From contig URRM01000094.1 of assembly GCA_900550295.1 (NCBI GenBank), forward strand, positions 1-5,772: a stretch of 5,772 nucleotides of DNA. The letters run 5' to 3'. The translations under genes were made by a program, and so were the position numbers. Of the stretch, positions 1-5,772 are shown piece after piece. How positions within the stretch are numbered: the first letter of the stretch is position 1; each line of letters starts with the position of its first letter. The notes beneath the pieces are model-generated. The model searched no databases. It saw nothing but the letters and a program-made list of their open reading frames with translations, and was not told the origin of the DNA. The DNA is from an uncultured bacterium (GTDB lineage Bacteria; Cyanobacteriota; Vampirovibrionia; Gastranaerophilales; Gastranaerophilaceae).

Positions 1-47
1 AAATTTTTCAAAAATTTTGTCTAACCCAATTCAAATTCACTTTTTAT

Positions 48-76
48 ATTATACAACATTTGTTTTTATTTTTAGT
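48..76 (-). promoter_or_regulatory. Possible leftward promoter with poor -35, abutting the repeat array
   Basis: On the minus strand a perfect TATAAT lies at 53-48. At the usual 17-bp distance (76-71) the sequence is ACTAAA, a poor -35 match. Transcription would start near 41 and run off the left edge, so no coding start or ribosome binding site can be seen. The three 14-bp repeats would then sit at about -42 to -83, the usual place for activator sites. TATAAT is common by chance in DNA this AT-rich, so confidence is low. Confidence 0.25.
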
Positions 77-82
77 CCTTTT

Positions 83-124
83 TTTTACGAACGAGATTTT
101 ACGTACGTATTTTTACGGACACGC
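83..124. repeat. Three tandem 14-bp units with core TTTTACGNACG
   Basis: Three direct copies of TTTTACG begin at 83, 97 and 111, exactly 14 bp apart. The units read ttttacgaacgaga, ttttacgtacgtat and ttttacggacacgc. Each core continues as ACGA-ACGA, ACGT-ACGT or ACGG-ACAC, and the middle copy contains the 10-bp palindrome tacgtacgta at 100-109. The 14-bp period is not a multiple of three, so this is not a coding repeat. Regularly spaced direct repeats in an intergenic stretch usually suggest protein-binding sites, but no known regulator box is recognised here. The repeat is seen directly; the binding role is inferred. Confidence 0.7.
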
Positions 125-210
125 ATACCTGAAATTCTTTGTTTATAATATTGTTACTCATACAATCAAGATTTTTGACTATTATAGAGTGCGTTTTGAA
201 GCTTTGATAT

Positions 211-219
211 GTTCGTAAA
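211..219 (-). repeat. Inverted partial copy of the 14-bp repeat core
   Basis: Read on the minus strand, this site is TTTACGAAC, identical over nine bases to positions 84-92 in the first unit of the tandem array. It lies just past the stop codon of the SLH gene and points opposite to the array. A nine-base match that includes three G/C bases is unlikely by chance in so short an AT-rich spacer, but a single copy remains weak evidence. Confidence 0.4.
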
Positions 220-226
220 TATTTAT

Positions 227-1540
227 TTATAAGTCTTCTACGTCAACAGGTGATTTTATGTAATCAAGAACTTGTTTTTTACTTGCTTCATTTTTGTGTT
301 GATAAGGATCCATTACAGCATTGTTTTTGTACTCCAATTCAGGGTTTCGAAGTAATCTGCCTGTCGAAATATCCACCTTTATTGGCTCTAACAACTTCAA
401 GTATAGGAATTCTCCTCTATCTACGGTCAATTTCTCCCCTTTGAATATTTTTCTATATCTGGAATCACTTTTAGGTGTTTTTATCTCTGCAATGCCGTTC
501 ACTCTTAGTAATGGCTGATGTAATACGTCTAAACTGTCGTTTTGAAGTGTTAATACGCCATTTCTAATTAAAAAATGACCTTTCTTAGCTGTTTGTACAT
601 GACCTACAAATCTTGCTCCATAAGGAATTAGCAAGTATTTTTTAGCTGTAACAAAGTTTTTAGGCACTAAAGCAACATATTTTTCGCCTTCACAAGCTTT
701 TTGTGAGCTGATTTTGCCTGTAATTAAAAGTGGTATTTCAGTTCCTGCCGGAATTGTAGCTATATTGTCATCGACAATTGCATCTGCAATAACGTGTCCT
801 TCTGCAGAAACTTTTTTGTCAAAAGCCGCTTTAATCTTGTCATTCGGGTTTTTTCTAGCTTCTTCAATCATATTATAAAGCAGTACAGCTGTTTCACCTC
901 TTGTAATTGGCTTGTCAAAAGCAATTAACTTCTTTCCTCTTGGATCAATAACAAGCATATCAAGGATTTGAGCTTTTGCAGCCGGAGCTACAAACCAGTC
1001 CGGAATTTTAAAAAAGTCGTCATAAGTGTATTCTAAAACACTTTTAGCCTTTTTCTTACTCATTGGTATTGTCTTTATTGAGTTTACAGCCATTGTAATG
1101 GCGTGAGCCCTTGTTATCTTTTGCGTTGGGTAGAAATAATATCCGCCATCTTTTGCCATTCTCGGAGGTAAAAATAGCCCGAAAAAGAAGGCATTTTGGA
1201 TGTTTTGGTATGCCCAATCTTCCGGAAATACATCATCTAGGACAAGAGAGTCAATTACTTCGCCATCATCCAATCCCAGTGCCTTGATTACGGCTGTTGC
1301 AAATTCTTCTCTTGTGATATAAGCTTCAGGACAGAACTTTTGGTTAGGATATCCCTTTAGAATTCCCTTGTGGTGTAGTTCAGAGATTTCTGTGTATGCC
1401 CAATAGTTGTCAGGAACGTCTAAAAAGCTACTTGAAGGAAGCATTACATCTAAAATTTGCTCAACAGCAAAGGCTTTTGGCGATATTATTATCGCTAAAA
1501 ACGCTAAAATTATTACTATACTTGATTTTATTCTTCCCAC
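227..1540 (-). CDS. Exported protein with three SLH domains and a C-terminal beta-rich domain
   Basis: The product is 437 residues when started at the GTG at 1540-1538, which has AGGAG at 1550-1546 with a 5-base spacer. That start gives a clean signal peptide: a short basic N-terminus (GRIK), a hydrophobic core, then AFA before VEQ, with predicted cleavage after residue 25. An in-frame TTG at 1588 would add 16 residues but lacks a Shine-Dalgarno site and coincides with the -35 box. Three SLH domains follow at about 39-88, 101-155 and 172-226. Their TRAE-type signatures read TREE (76-79), TRAH (143-146) and TRGE (213-216). SLH domains bind peptidoglycan-linked cell wall polymers; in diderms such as cyanobacteria and Negativicutes they tie the outer membrane to the wall. 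The rest (about 263-437) looks beta-rich, with an IPAGTEIPL...SSQKA segment and a later IPYGARFVGHV segment, a pattern I recall from other exported bacterial proteins; its function is unknown. No porin barrel, lipobox or sorting motif is evident. The role as an envelope tether is inferred. Confidence 0.9.
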   Translation of the reverse strand: MGRIKSSIVIILAFLAIIISPKAFAVEQILDVMLPSSSFLDVPDNYWAYTEISELHHKGILKGYPNQKFCPEAYITREEFATAVIKALGLDDGEVIDSLVLDDVFPEDWAYQNIQNAFFFGLFLPPRMAKDGGYYFYPTQKITRAHAITMAVNSIKTIPMSKKKAKSVLEYTYDDFFKIPDWFVAPAAKAQILDMLVIDPRGKKLIAFDKPITRGETAVLLYNMIEEARKNPNDKIKAAFDKKVSAEGHVIADAIVDDNIATIPAGTEIPLLITGKISSQKACEGEKYVALVPKNFVTAKKYLLIPYGARFVGHVQTAKKGHFLIRNGVLTLQNDSLDVLHQPLLRVNGIAEIKTPKSDSRYRKIFKGEKLTVDRGEFLYLKLLEPIKVDISTGRLLRNPELEYKNNAVMDPYQHKNEASKKQVLDYIKSPVDVEDL

Positions 1541-1559
1541 GTCTGCTCCTGTCAATAAA

Positions 1560-1588
1560 ATTATAGAGTATTTTTTTGAATTTGGCAA
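1560..1588 (-). promoter_or_regulatory. Near-consensus sigma70-type promoter of the SLH gene
   Basis: Minus strand: TTGCCA at 1588-1583, a 17-bp spacer, then a perfect TATAAT at 1565-1560. The predicted first base is G at 1553, leaving a leader of about 13 bases with the AGGAG Shine-Dalgarno at 1550-1546. The -35 box starts at the base right after the upstream ykgJ-like stop codon (1591-1589). The SLH gene can therefore be transcribed separately from its upstream neighbour, although read-through is also possible because no terminator lies between them. Confidence 0.7.
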
Positions 1589-1978
1589 TTATTTTAAATA
1601 ATCTTTAAAATCCTTCTTAATTACAGTATATCCGCACCCTTCGGGCATTTTTGCATAAAATCGAATTTGCTTTGCAGGATATCTTCTACACATTGCTAAA
1701 CGTTTGTTATAAACAGTGCATAGACCTTCCGGTGATACCAACTTGCAGGCAAATATTAGCTTTCCGTCTTCATCTCTGCCTTTGATGTAGAATCTACGGT
1801 ATGCAGGGAATAAAAGTTGCATAAACTTGAATTCTTTTTCTGTGTATTCGTCGTAACTGTACATATGATTACAGCATTTTCCGCACTTCTTACACTCTCC
1901 AACTACCTTGTATGTAAGCCTTTCAGGCACAAAATATGAGCGGATTTCGTTTATAAATGATACAATAAAATCTAACAT
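1589..1978 (-). CDS. YkgJ-type cysteine-cluster (CxxCxxCC) protein
   Basis: The product is 129 residues from the ATG at 1978-1976. It carries the hallmark CKKCGKCC cluster (Cys29, 32, 35, 36), then FAC (Cys78), GLC (Cys87), MCRRYP (Cys97) and GCGY (Cys115). This order and spacing match the YkgJ/UPF0153 family (Pfam CxxCxxCC), annotated as putative zinc- or iron-chelating proteins; no reaction is established that I know of. There is no signal peptide or clear membrane span, so it is probably cytoplasmic. The start is uncertain: an in-frame TTG at 2005 would add nine residues (MYKKRNCKH), but it falls at the predicted transcription start, and neither start has a good Shine-Dalgarno site. The gene is followed on the same strand by the SLH gene, 48 bp from stop to the preferred GTG, and is divergent from the penicillin-binding protein gene. 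The family call is firm; the function is not known. Confidence 0.9.
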   Translation of the reverse strand: MLDFIVSFINEIRSYFVPERLTYKVVGECKKCGKCCNHMYSYDEYTEKEFKFMQLLFPAYRRFYIKGRDEDGKLIFACKLVSPEGLCTVYNKRLAMCRRYPAKQIRFYAKMPEGCGYTVIKKDFKDYLK

Positions 1979-1981
1979 GTG

Positions 1982-2009
1982 TTTACAATTTCGTTTTTTA
2001 TACAATAAT
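1982..2009 (+). promoter_or_regulatory. Candidate promoter of the penicillin-binding protein gene
   Basis: Plus strand: TTTACA at 1982-1987, a 16-bp spacer, then AATAAT at 2004-2009, each one base from consensus. Transcription would start near 2016, about 31 bases before the ATG at 2047. Other A/T-rich -10-like boxes (TATTAT at 2012-2017 and 2026-2031) have no good -35 at the right distance. This promoter overlaps the divergent one at 2013-2040, so polymerase may not occupy both at once. Confidence 0.35.
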
Positions 2010-2029
2010 TATATTATAGATTAATTATT
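2004..2029. repeat. 8-bp inverted repeat in the divergent promoter region
   Basis: AATAATTA at 2004-2011 and TAATTATT at 2022-2029 are perfect reverse complements separated by 10 bases. The gap holds the leftward TATAAT (2018-2013), and the left arm covers the candidate rightward -10 (2004-2009). Its position suits an operator controlling both directions, but the arms are pure A/T and could arise by chance. Confidence 0.35.
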
Positions 2030-2040
2030 ATATAAGGCAA
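2013..2040 (-). promoter_or_regulatory. Probable promoter of the ykgJ-like gene
   Basis: Minus strand: TTGCCT at 2040-2035, a 16-bp spacer, then TATAAT at 2018-2013. Transcription would start near A at 2006, giving a 28-base leader to the ATG at 1978. The -35 box resembles that of the SLH promoter (TTGCCA). The surrounding DNA is almost pure A/T, so the -10 match alone would mean little; the GC-containing -35 at correct spacing raises the odds. Confidence 0.5.
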
Positions 2041-2046
2041 GGAAAA

Positions 2047-4206
2047 ATGTATAATTTTATAGTTCCAAAGCAAATTAAAAAGGCAAAAAATCAAAAGTTA
2101 AGAAGCTCAATCGCTTACGGTATAAGCATTTTTATCGCTGTTTGTTTTGCAGGTATTGTGTCATTTAAACTTTATCTTAGCACACTACCTCCAATCAATA
2201 ACTTAGAGCAATTCAGACCGAATATTATTACAAAATTTTATTCATCTGACGGTGAGATTATTAAAACTTTTACGGCGTATACCTTCAAAAAGGTTGAATT
2301 AGACGAGATTCCGGACTCTTTAATTCAAGCTATTATTGCAACAGAGGATAAAAATTTCTATCATCACGATGGTTATGACTTATTAGGTTTAGCTCGTTCA
2401 ATCGTTGCAAACATTATGGCCGGACACGTTGTTCAAGGTGCAAGTACAATCACACAACAACTTTCAAGAATTTTGTTCTTGTCTAATGAAAAAACTTTTA
2501 ACCGTAAGATTAAAGAGTTTGTAATTGCCGCAAGAATTGAAAAAACAATTTCAAAAGATAAAATCCTTGAAATGTACTTAAATAATGTATATTTGGGCTC
2601 TGGTGCTTACGGTGTTGAAGGCGCTGCTCAAATTTATTTTAATAAACATATTAATGAATTATCGTTGGGTGAAATTGCACTGATTGCAGGGCTTCCACAA
2701 GCGCCATCAGTTTATTCACCATTTAACGATATTAAAAAAGCTCAACAACGTAGAAATCAAGTTTTGAAACGTATGTACAAGATGCGTTATATCACAAAAG
2801 AGCAATACAAAGCTGCAAAACACGAAAAGATTGTTTTAAGCTCCCTACCTCAATTGTATACGTTTAACAAGGCTCCTTATTTCTGTGATTATGTTATGAA
2901 CGAGCTTGAAAAACTTGGCTTTGATGAAACGGATATTTCCCAAGGTGGTTATAAAGTCGTAACTACACTAGATTACAAGACTCAAATGGCTGCAAATGAA
3001 GCAGTTACAAGAAATATGAACAGTTGGGGATTGAAAGGTGACAAGCAACAAGCCGCTGTATTCACATTTAATACTCAAAACGGTAAGATTTTGGCATATG
3101 TAGGCGGTAAAGATTACACAAAATCTCAATACGACCGTGTTACACAATCTGTAAGACCACCAGGATCATCTTTTAAACCGTTCGTATATGCTGCAGCTAT
3201 TGAAAAAGGACTAACTCCAAACGATATGATTCAGGATTTACCTGTAAAAATTGGTAATTGGGCTCCTAGAAACTATGGTAATAAATATAGAGGCGAAATT
3301 CCGTTATATACAGCATTAATGGTATCTTCAAACGTTTGTGCTGCTAGATTGATTGAATATGTTGGTATCAGACCGGTTATCCAATTAGTTCGTGTAATGG
3401 GTATTTCAACTCCGCTAGAATATGACTACACAATTGCTTTAGGTTCAAATGGTGTAAAATTGTTTGAAATGACAAGAGCATATGGTGTATTTTCAAACGG
3501 TGGTTATAAAGTAGAACCTTATGCGGTTGAAAGTATTGAAACTTCACGTGGTAAGGTTATTTATACAGCTCCAAAAGCAAAATCTACAAAGGTTTTAGAT
3601 ATTGAAACAGCTGCAACAATGACAGCTATGATGAAAACAGTTATTCAAAGCGGTACCGGTGTTGCTGCAAATATTGGTAAGCCATCAGCTGTAAAAACAG
3701 GTACTACCGATGATTCAAAAGATGCTACATTCTTTGGTTACACTCCTGATATCGTTACAGGTGTTTGGGTTGGTAATGATGACAACTCAAAAATGGGTAA
3801 CTTAACAGGTGGTACGGTTCCGGCTCTTATTTGGAAGGATGTAATGAGAGTTGCAACAGAACCATATGGTGCAAAAGACTTTACTGACTATCCGCCGGTA
3901 GCGTTAAAACCTTTCAGAATGAAGGGTTCACCAATGTTTATTTCTCCGGATGCTGCTCAAAAAACATTTGATAAAGAAACAGCAGAAGAAAATAAAAATC
4001 AAGATTCAGAAGTTTCAAACGCAATAAACGAAGAGGTTATTCAACCAGTGACACCGATAGTTAAACCTCGAACAAACAATAAAGTTAAAAATGAAATTAA
4101 CAATGCAGTGGCTCCAAAGGTTGAAGTAAAACCGGTGAAAATTGAAACTCCAAAAGCGGATGATTCTGCAAAATTGGCGCCAATTCCAATGGCAAAGCCA
4201 TTCTAA
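2047..4206 (+). CDS. Bifunctional class A penicillin-binding protein (peptidoglycan glycosyltransferase/transpeptidase)
   Basis: The 719-residue product polymerises lipid II into glycan strands and cross-links their peptides on the outer face of the inner membrane. A short basic cytoplasmic N-terminus precedes one membrane span at about 22-43. The GT51 glycosyltransferase domain (about 68-245) has ATEDKNFYHHDG with catalytic Glu100, GASTITQQLSR (131-141), RKIKE with the second key Glu157, and KILEMYLN (172-179). The transpeptidase domain (about 335-600) has all three active-site motifs: SSFK with nucleophile Ser374 and Lys377, SSN at 427-429, and KTGT at 550-553. Both activities should be intact. 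The last 100 or so residues form a low-complexity tail rich in Lys, Pro, Glu and Asn with repeated KP motifs, probably disordered. The ATG has AAGGA at 2039-2043 and an alternative TAAGG at 2033-2037. The gene is divergent from the ykgJ-like gene and probably heads an operon with lysS. It could be named pbp1A/mrcA/ponA-like, but orthology to one of these is not settled by motifs. Confidence 0.97.
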   Translation: MYNFIVPKQIKKAKNQKLRSSIAYGISIFIAVCFAGIVSFKLYLSTLPPINNLEQFRPNIITKFYSSDGEIIKTFTAYTFKKVELDEIPDSLIQAIIATEDKNFYHHDGYDLLGLARSIVANIMAGHVVQGASTITQQLSRILFLSNEKTFNRKIKEFVIAARIEKTISKDKILEMYLNNVYLGSGAYGVEGAAQIYFNKHINELSLGEIALIAGLPQAPSVYSPFNDIKKAQQRRNQVLKRMYKMRYITKEQYKAAKHEKIVLSSLPQLYTFNKAPYFCDYVMNELEKLGFDETDISQGGYKVVTTLDYKTQMAANEAVTRNMNSWGLKGDKQQAAVFTFNTQNGKILAYVGGKDYTKSQYDRVTQSVRPPGSSFKPFVYAAAIEKGLTPNDMIQDLPVKIGNWAPRNYGNKYRGEIPLYTALMVSSNVCAARLIEYVGIRPVIQLVRVMGISTPLEYDYTIALGSNGVKLFEMTRAYGVFSNGGYKVEPYAVESIETSRGKVIYTAPKAKSTKVLDIETAATMTAMMKTVIQSGTGVAANIGKPSAVKTGTTDDSKDATFFGYTPDIVTGVWVGNDDNSKMGNLTGGTVPALIWKDVMRVATEPYGAKDFTDYPPVALKPFRMKGSPMFISPDAAQKTFDKETAEENKNQDSEVSNAINEEVIQPVTPIVKPRTNNKVKNEINNAVAPKVEVKPVKIETPKADDSAKLAPIPMAKPF

Positions 4207-4242
4207 CTAGTAAGTGATTTATTAAGAATAAAAGGAAGAAAA

Positions 4243-5751
4243 ATGACACAACAAGAAAATCAAAACAAGGAAACAATATCTCCAAAAGAGAATATTCGTC
4301 AAGCAAGAGTCCAAAAGTTAACTGACTTTGTTGATAAAGGTATTAATCCATATCCGTACAAATACGAAAAAACAGCCAGTGCAGCTGAATTGCAAGAAAA
4401 ATATAAAGATCTTTCTGCAGGTGAAGAAACTGAAGATGAATACGCTGTAGCAGGGCGTATTATGGCAATGCGTAACACCGGCATGTTTATTGACCTTATG
4501 GACGAAACAGGTAAAATTCAAATTTTCTCTCACAAGCAAAATTTAGGCGAGGAAAAATTCAAGATGTTAAAACTAGTTGATGTCGGCGATATCATTGGTT
4601 TTAAAGGTACTATCAGAAGAACTCCTCGTGGTGAACTTTCTATTAAAGCTACTGAATATACAGTATTAACAAAGGCTTTATTACCACTACCTGAAAAATT
4701 CCACGGTTTAACTGACGTTGAAACTAAATACAGACAACGTTATGTCGATTTAATTGTTAATGAAACAACAAGAGATACATTCAGAAAAAGAAGTAAAATT
4801 ATCTCTAAAATTAGAGAATTCTTAGGTAAACAAGGCTATTTGGAAGTTGAAACTCCAATCTTGCAAACAGTTGCTTCAGGCGCAGCTGCAAGACCATTCT
4901 TTACTCACCACAATGCTTTGGATATGGATATGACTTTAAGAATTGCATTAGAGTTATATTTGAAACGTTTAATCGTAGGTGGTGTTTCTGAAAAAGTATT
5001 CGAAATCGGTAAATGTTTTAGAAACGAAGGTATTGATACAAGACATAACCCTGAATTTACTATGATTGAGTTATATCAAGCATACGCTGATTACAACGAT
5101 ATGATGACATTAACAGAAAACATGGTTGCATTCGTTGCTCAAGAAGTTCTTGGTACAACAAAAATTAAATATGGCGAAAACGAAATTGACTTAACTCCAC
5201 CATGGGATAGAAAAACAATGCTAGGTTCTGTAAAAGATGCTACAGGCATTGATTTTAACGAATGTTTTTCAGATGAAGAAGCTAGAAATTTGGCCAAATC
5301 AATTTACGTTGAAGTTGAAGATACAGACACTTGGGGCAAAGTAATTGAAAAAGTATTTGAAGAAAAGATTGAACCGACTTTGATTCAACCAACACACATT
5401 ATTGATTACCCAAGAGATATTTCACCATTAGCGAAGGTTCATAGAGATAACAAACGCTTAACAGAACGTTTTGAAACTCGTGTTAACGGTTGGGAAATCT
5501 GTAACGCATTCTCTGAATTGACCGATCCAATCGACCAAAGAGCAAGATTTGAAGCTCAAGCAGTGGCAAAAGCAAATGGTGATGAAGAAGCAATGGAAAT
5601 CGATGAAGACTTCATCGAAGCATTAGAATACGGTATGCCACCAACAGGCGGTATGGGTATGGGTATTGACCGTTTAGTTATGTTATTAACTGACTCTCAA
5701 ACAATCCGTGACGTAATCGCATTTCCAACAATGAAAAAATTAGAAAAATAA
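4243..5751 (+). CDS. lysS: Lysyl-tRNA synthetase, class II
   Basis: The 502-residue cytoplasmic enzyme charges tRNA-Lys with lysine using ATP, and its length is usual for bacterial LysS. After an N-terminal helical stretch comes the anticodon-binding OB-fold (about 67-144, with VAGRIMAMRNTGMFIDL). The class II catalytic domain follows. Motif 1 surrounds GYLEVETPIL (198-207). Motif 2 is FRNEGIDTRHNPEFTMIEL, starting at 259 with the ATP-contacting Arg260. Motif 3 is GMGMGIDRLVMLL, starting at 470 with Arg477. LysS-specific segments include RPFFTHHNALDMDM (217-230) and RIALELYLKRLIVGG (233-247), which separate it from the related AspRS and AsnRS. The ATG has a strong AAGGA at 4232-4236 with a 6-base spacer. 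Only 36 bp separate it from the penicillin-binding protein stop, with no terminator between them, so co-transcription is likely. No PoxA/EpmA-like truncation: the anticodon domain is present. Confidence 0.98.
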   Translation: MTQQENQNKETISPKENIRQARVQKLTDFVDKGINPYPYKYEKTASAAELQEKYKDLSAGEETEDEYAVAGRIMAMRNTGMFIDLMDETGKIQIFSHKQNLGEEKFKMLKLVDVGDIIGFKGTIRRTPRGELSIKATEYTVLTKALLPLPEKFHGLTDVETKYRQRYVDLIVNETTRDTFRKRSKIISKIREFLGKQGYLEVETPILQTVASGAAARPFFTHHNALDMDMTLRIALELYLKRLIVGGVSEKVFEIGKCFRNEGIDTRHNPEFTMIELYQAYADYNDMMTLTENMVAFVAQEVLGTTKIKYGENEIDLTPPWDRKTMLGSVKDATGIDFNECFSDEEARNLAKSIYVEVEDTDTWGKVIEKVFEEKIEPTLIQPTHIIDYPRDISPLAKVHRDNKRLTERFETRVNGWEICNAFSELTDPIDQRARFEAQAVAKANGDEEAMEIDEDFIEALEYGMPPTGGMGMGIDRLVMLLTDSQTIRDVIAFPTMKKLEK

Positions 5752-5756
5752 GATAA

Positions 5757-5772
5757 TAAAAAAGAGGCGCTG
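5757..5772 (+). terminator. Possible left half of a terminator after lysS, cut by the window edge
   Basis: Six bases after the lysS stop codon, an A-run is followed by agaggcgctg, the first GC-rich cluster after a long AT-rich coding stretch. Read on the opposite strand this is CAGCGCCTC then a T-run, the shape of the 3' arm and U-tract of an intrinsic terminator. It would fit a bidirectional terminator or one serving a convergent gene to the right. The matching arm lies outside the window, so this is tentative; AGAGG could also be a ribosome binding site for a following gene. Confidence 0.35.

Noticed and set aside
1..17. Perfect palindrome AAATTTTT-C-AAAAATTT at the left edge
   Set aside because: It is pure A/T apart from the centre, has a one-base loop that cannot form an RNA hairpin as it stands, and lies in a very AT-rich stretch where such runs are expected.
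75..120. GTCC...GGAC pair flanking the repeat array as a terminator for the SLH gene
   Set aside because: The arms are only four bases with a loop of nearly 40 bases, and no T-run follows on the leftward strand. I see no canonical terminator after the SLH gene.
84..125. Very short leftward reading frame starting ATGCGTGTCCG (13 basic residues, MRVRKNTYVKSRS)
   Set aside because: It lacks a convincing ribosome binding site, overlaps the 14-bp repeat array whose period breaks the frame, and matches no small protein I recognise.
181..186. Leftward TATAAT just after the SLH gene
   Set aside because: No -35 match lies at 16-18 bp, and no reading frame of useful length follows within the spacer.
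250..518. Rightward open frames of about 64 residues inside the SLH gene
   Set aside because: They lie antisense to a gene with clear domains, and their translations show no recognisable motifs.
4097..4539. Leftward open frames antisense to the end of the penicillin-binding protein gene and the start of lysS
   Set aside because: They overlap well-supported genes, and their hydrophobic or cysteine-rich composition is explained by reading A-rich coding DNA backwards.

Overview
The window comes from an AT-rich bacterial chromosome and holds four complete protein genes arranged as two divergent pairs, plus short flanking pieces. The best guess for the host is a low-GC diderm, possibly a non-photosynthetic relative of Cyanobacteria of the Gastranaerophilales/Melainabacteria type. 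This rests on a signal-peptide SLH protein with a cyanobacteria-like layout and a class A penicillin-binding protein whose LGSGAYGVEGAA stretch recalls cyanobacterial homologues. The placement is inference; a low-GC Firmicute or another diderm lineage is not excluded.

Region by region. Positions 1-226 carry no supportable gene. They lie 3' of the leftward SLH gene and hold three tandem 14-bp units starting TTTTACG, an inverted partial fourth copy, and a leftward -10-like box that may belong to a gene beyond the left edge. Positions 227-1540 (minus) encode an exported triple-SLH protein. Its start is best placed at a GTG with a strong Shine-Dalgarno site, and a near-consensus promoter sits just upstream. 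Positions 1589-1978 (minus) encode a small YkgJ-type cysteine-cluster protein. Positions 1979-2046 are a compact, very AT-rich divergent promoter region. Positions 2047-4206 (plus) encode a bifunctional class A penicillin-binding protein, followed after 36 bp by lysyl-tRNA synthetase lysS (4243-5751, plus). The last 21 bases look like the first half of a terminator.

How the genes fit together. The penicillin-binding protein polymerises and cross-links peptidoglycan. The SLH protein probably binds the finished wall or its attached polymer, perhaps tethering the outer membrane, so the two divergent units share an envelope theme. The YkgJ-like protein is a presumed metal-binding protein of unknown role, and lysS is a housekeeping gene probably co-transcribed with the penicillin-binding protein gene.

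I found no convincing new multi-gene system: no defence, mobile or CRISPR elements and no RNA genes. The most interesting signals are non-coding: the 14-bp repeat array at the left, the overlapping divergent promoters with an inverted repeat, and the SLH start site, where a TTG-initiated extension would coincide with the -35 box.
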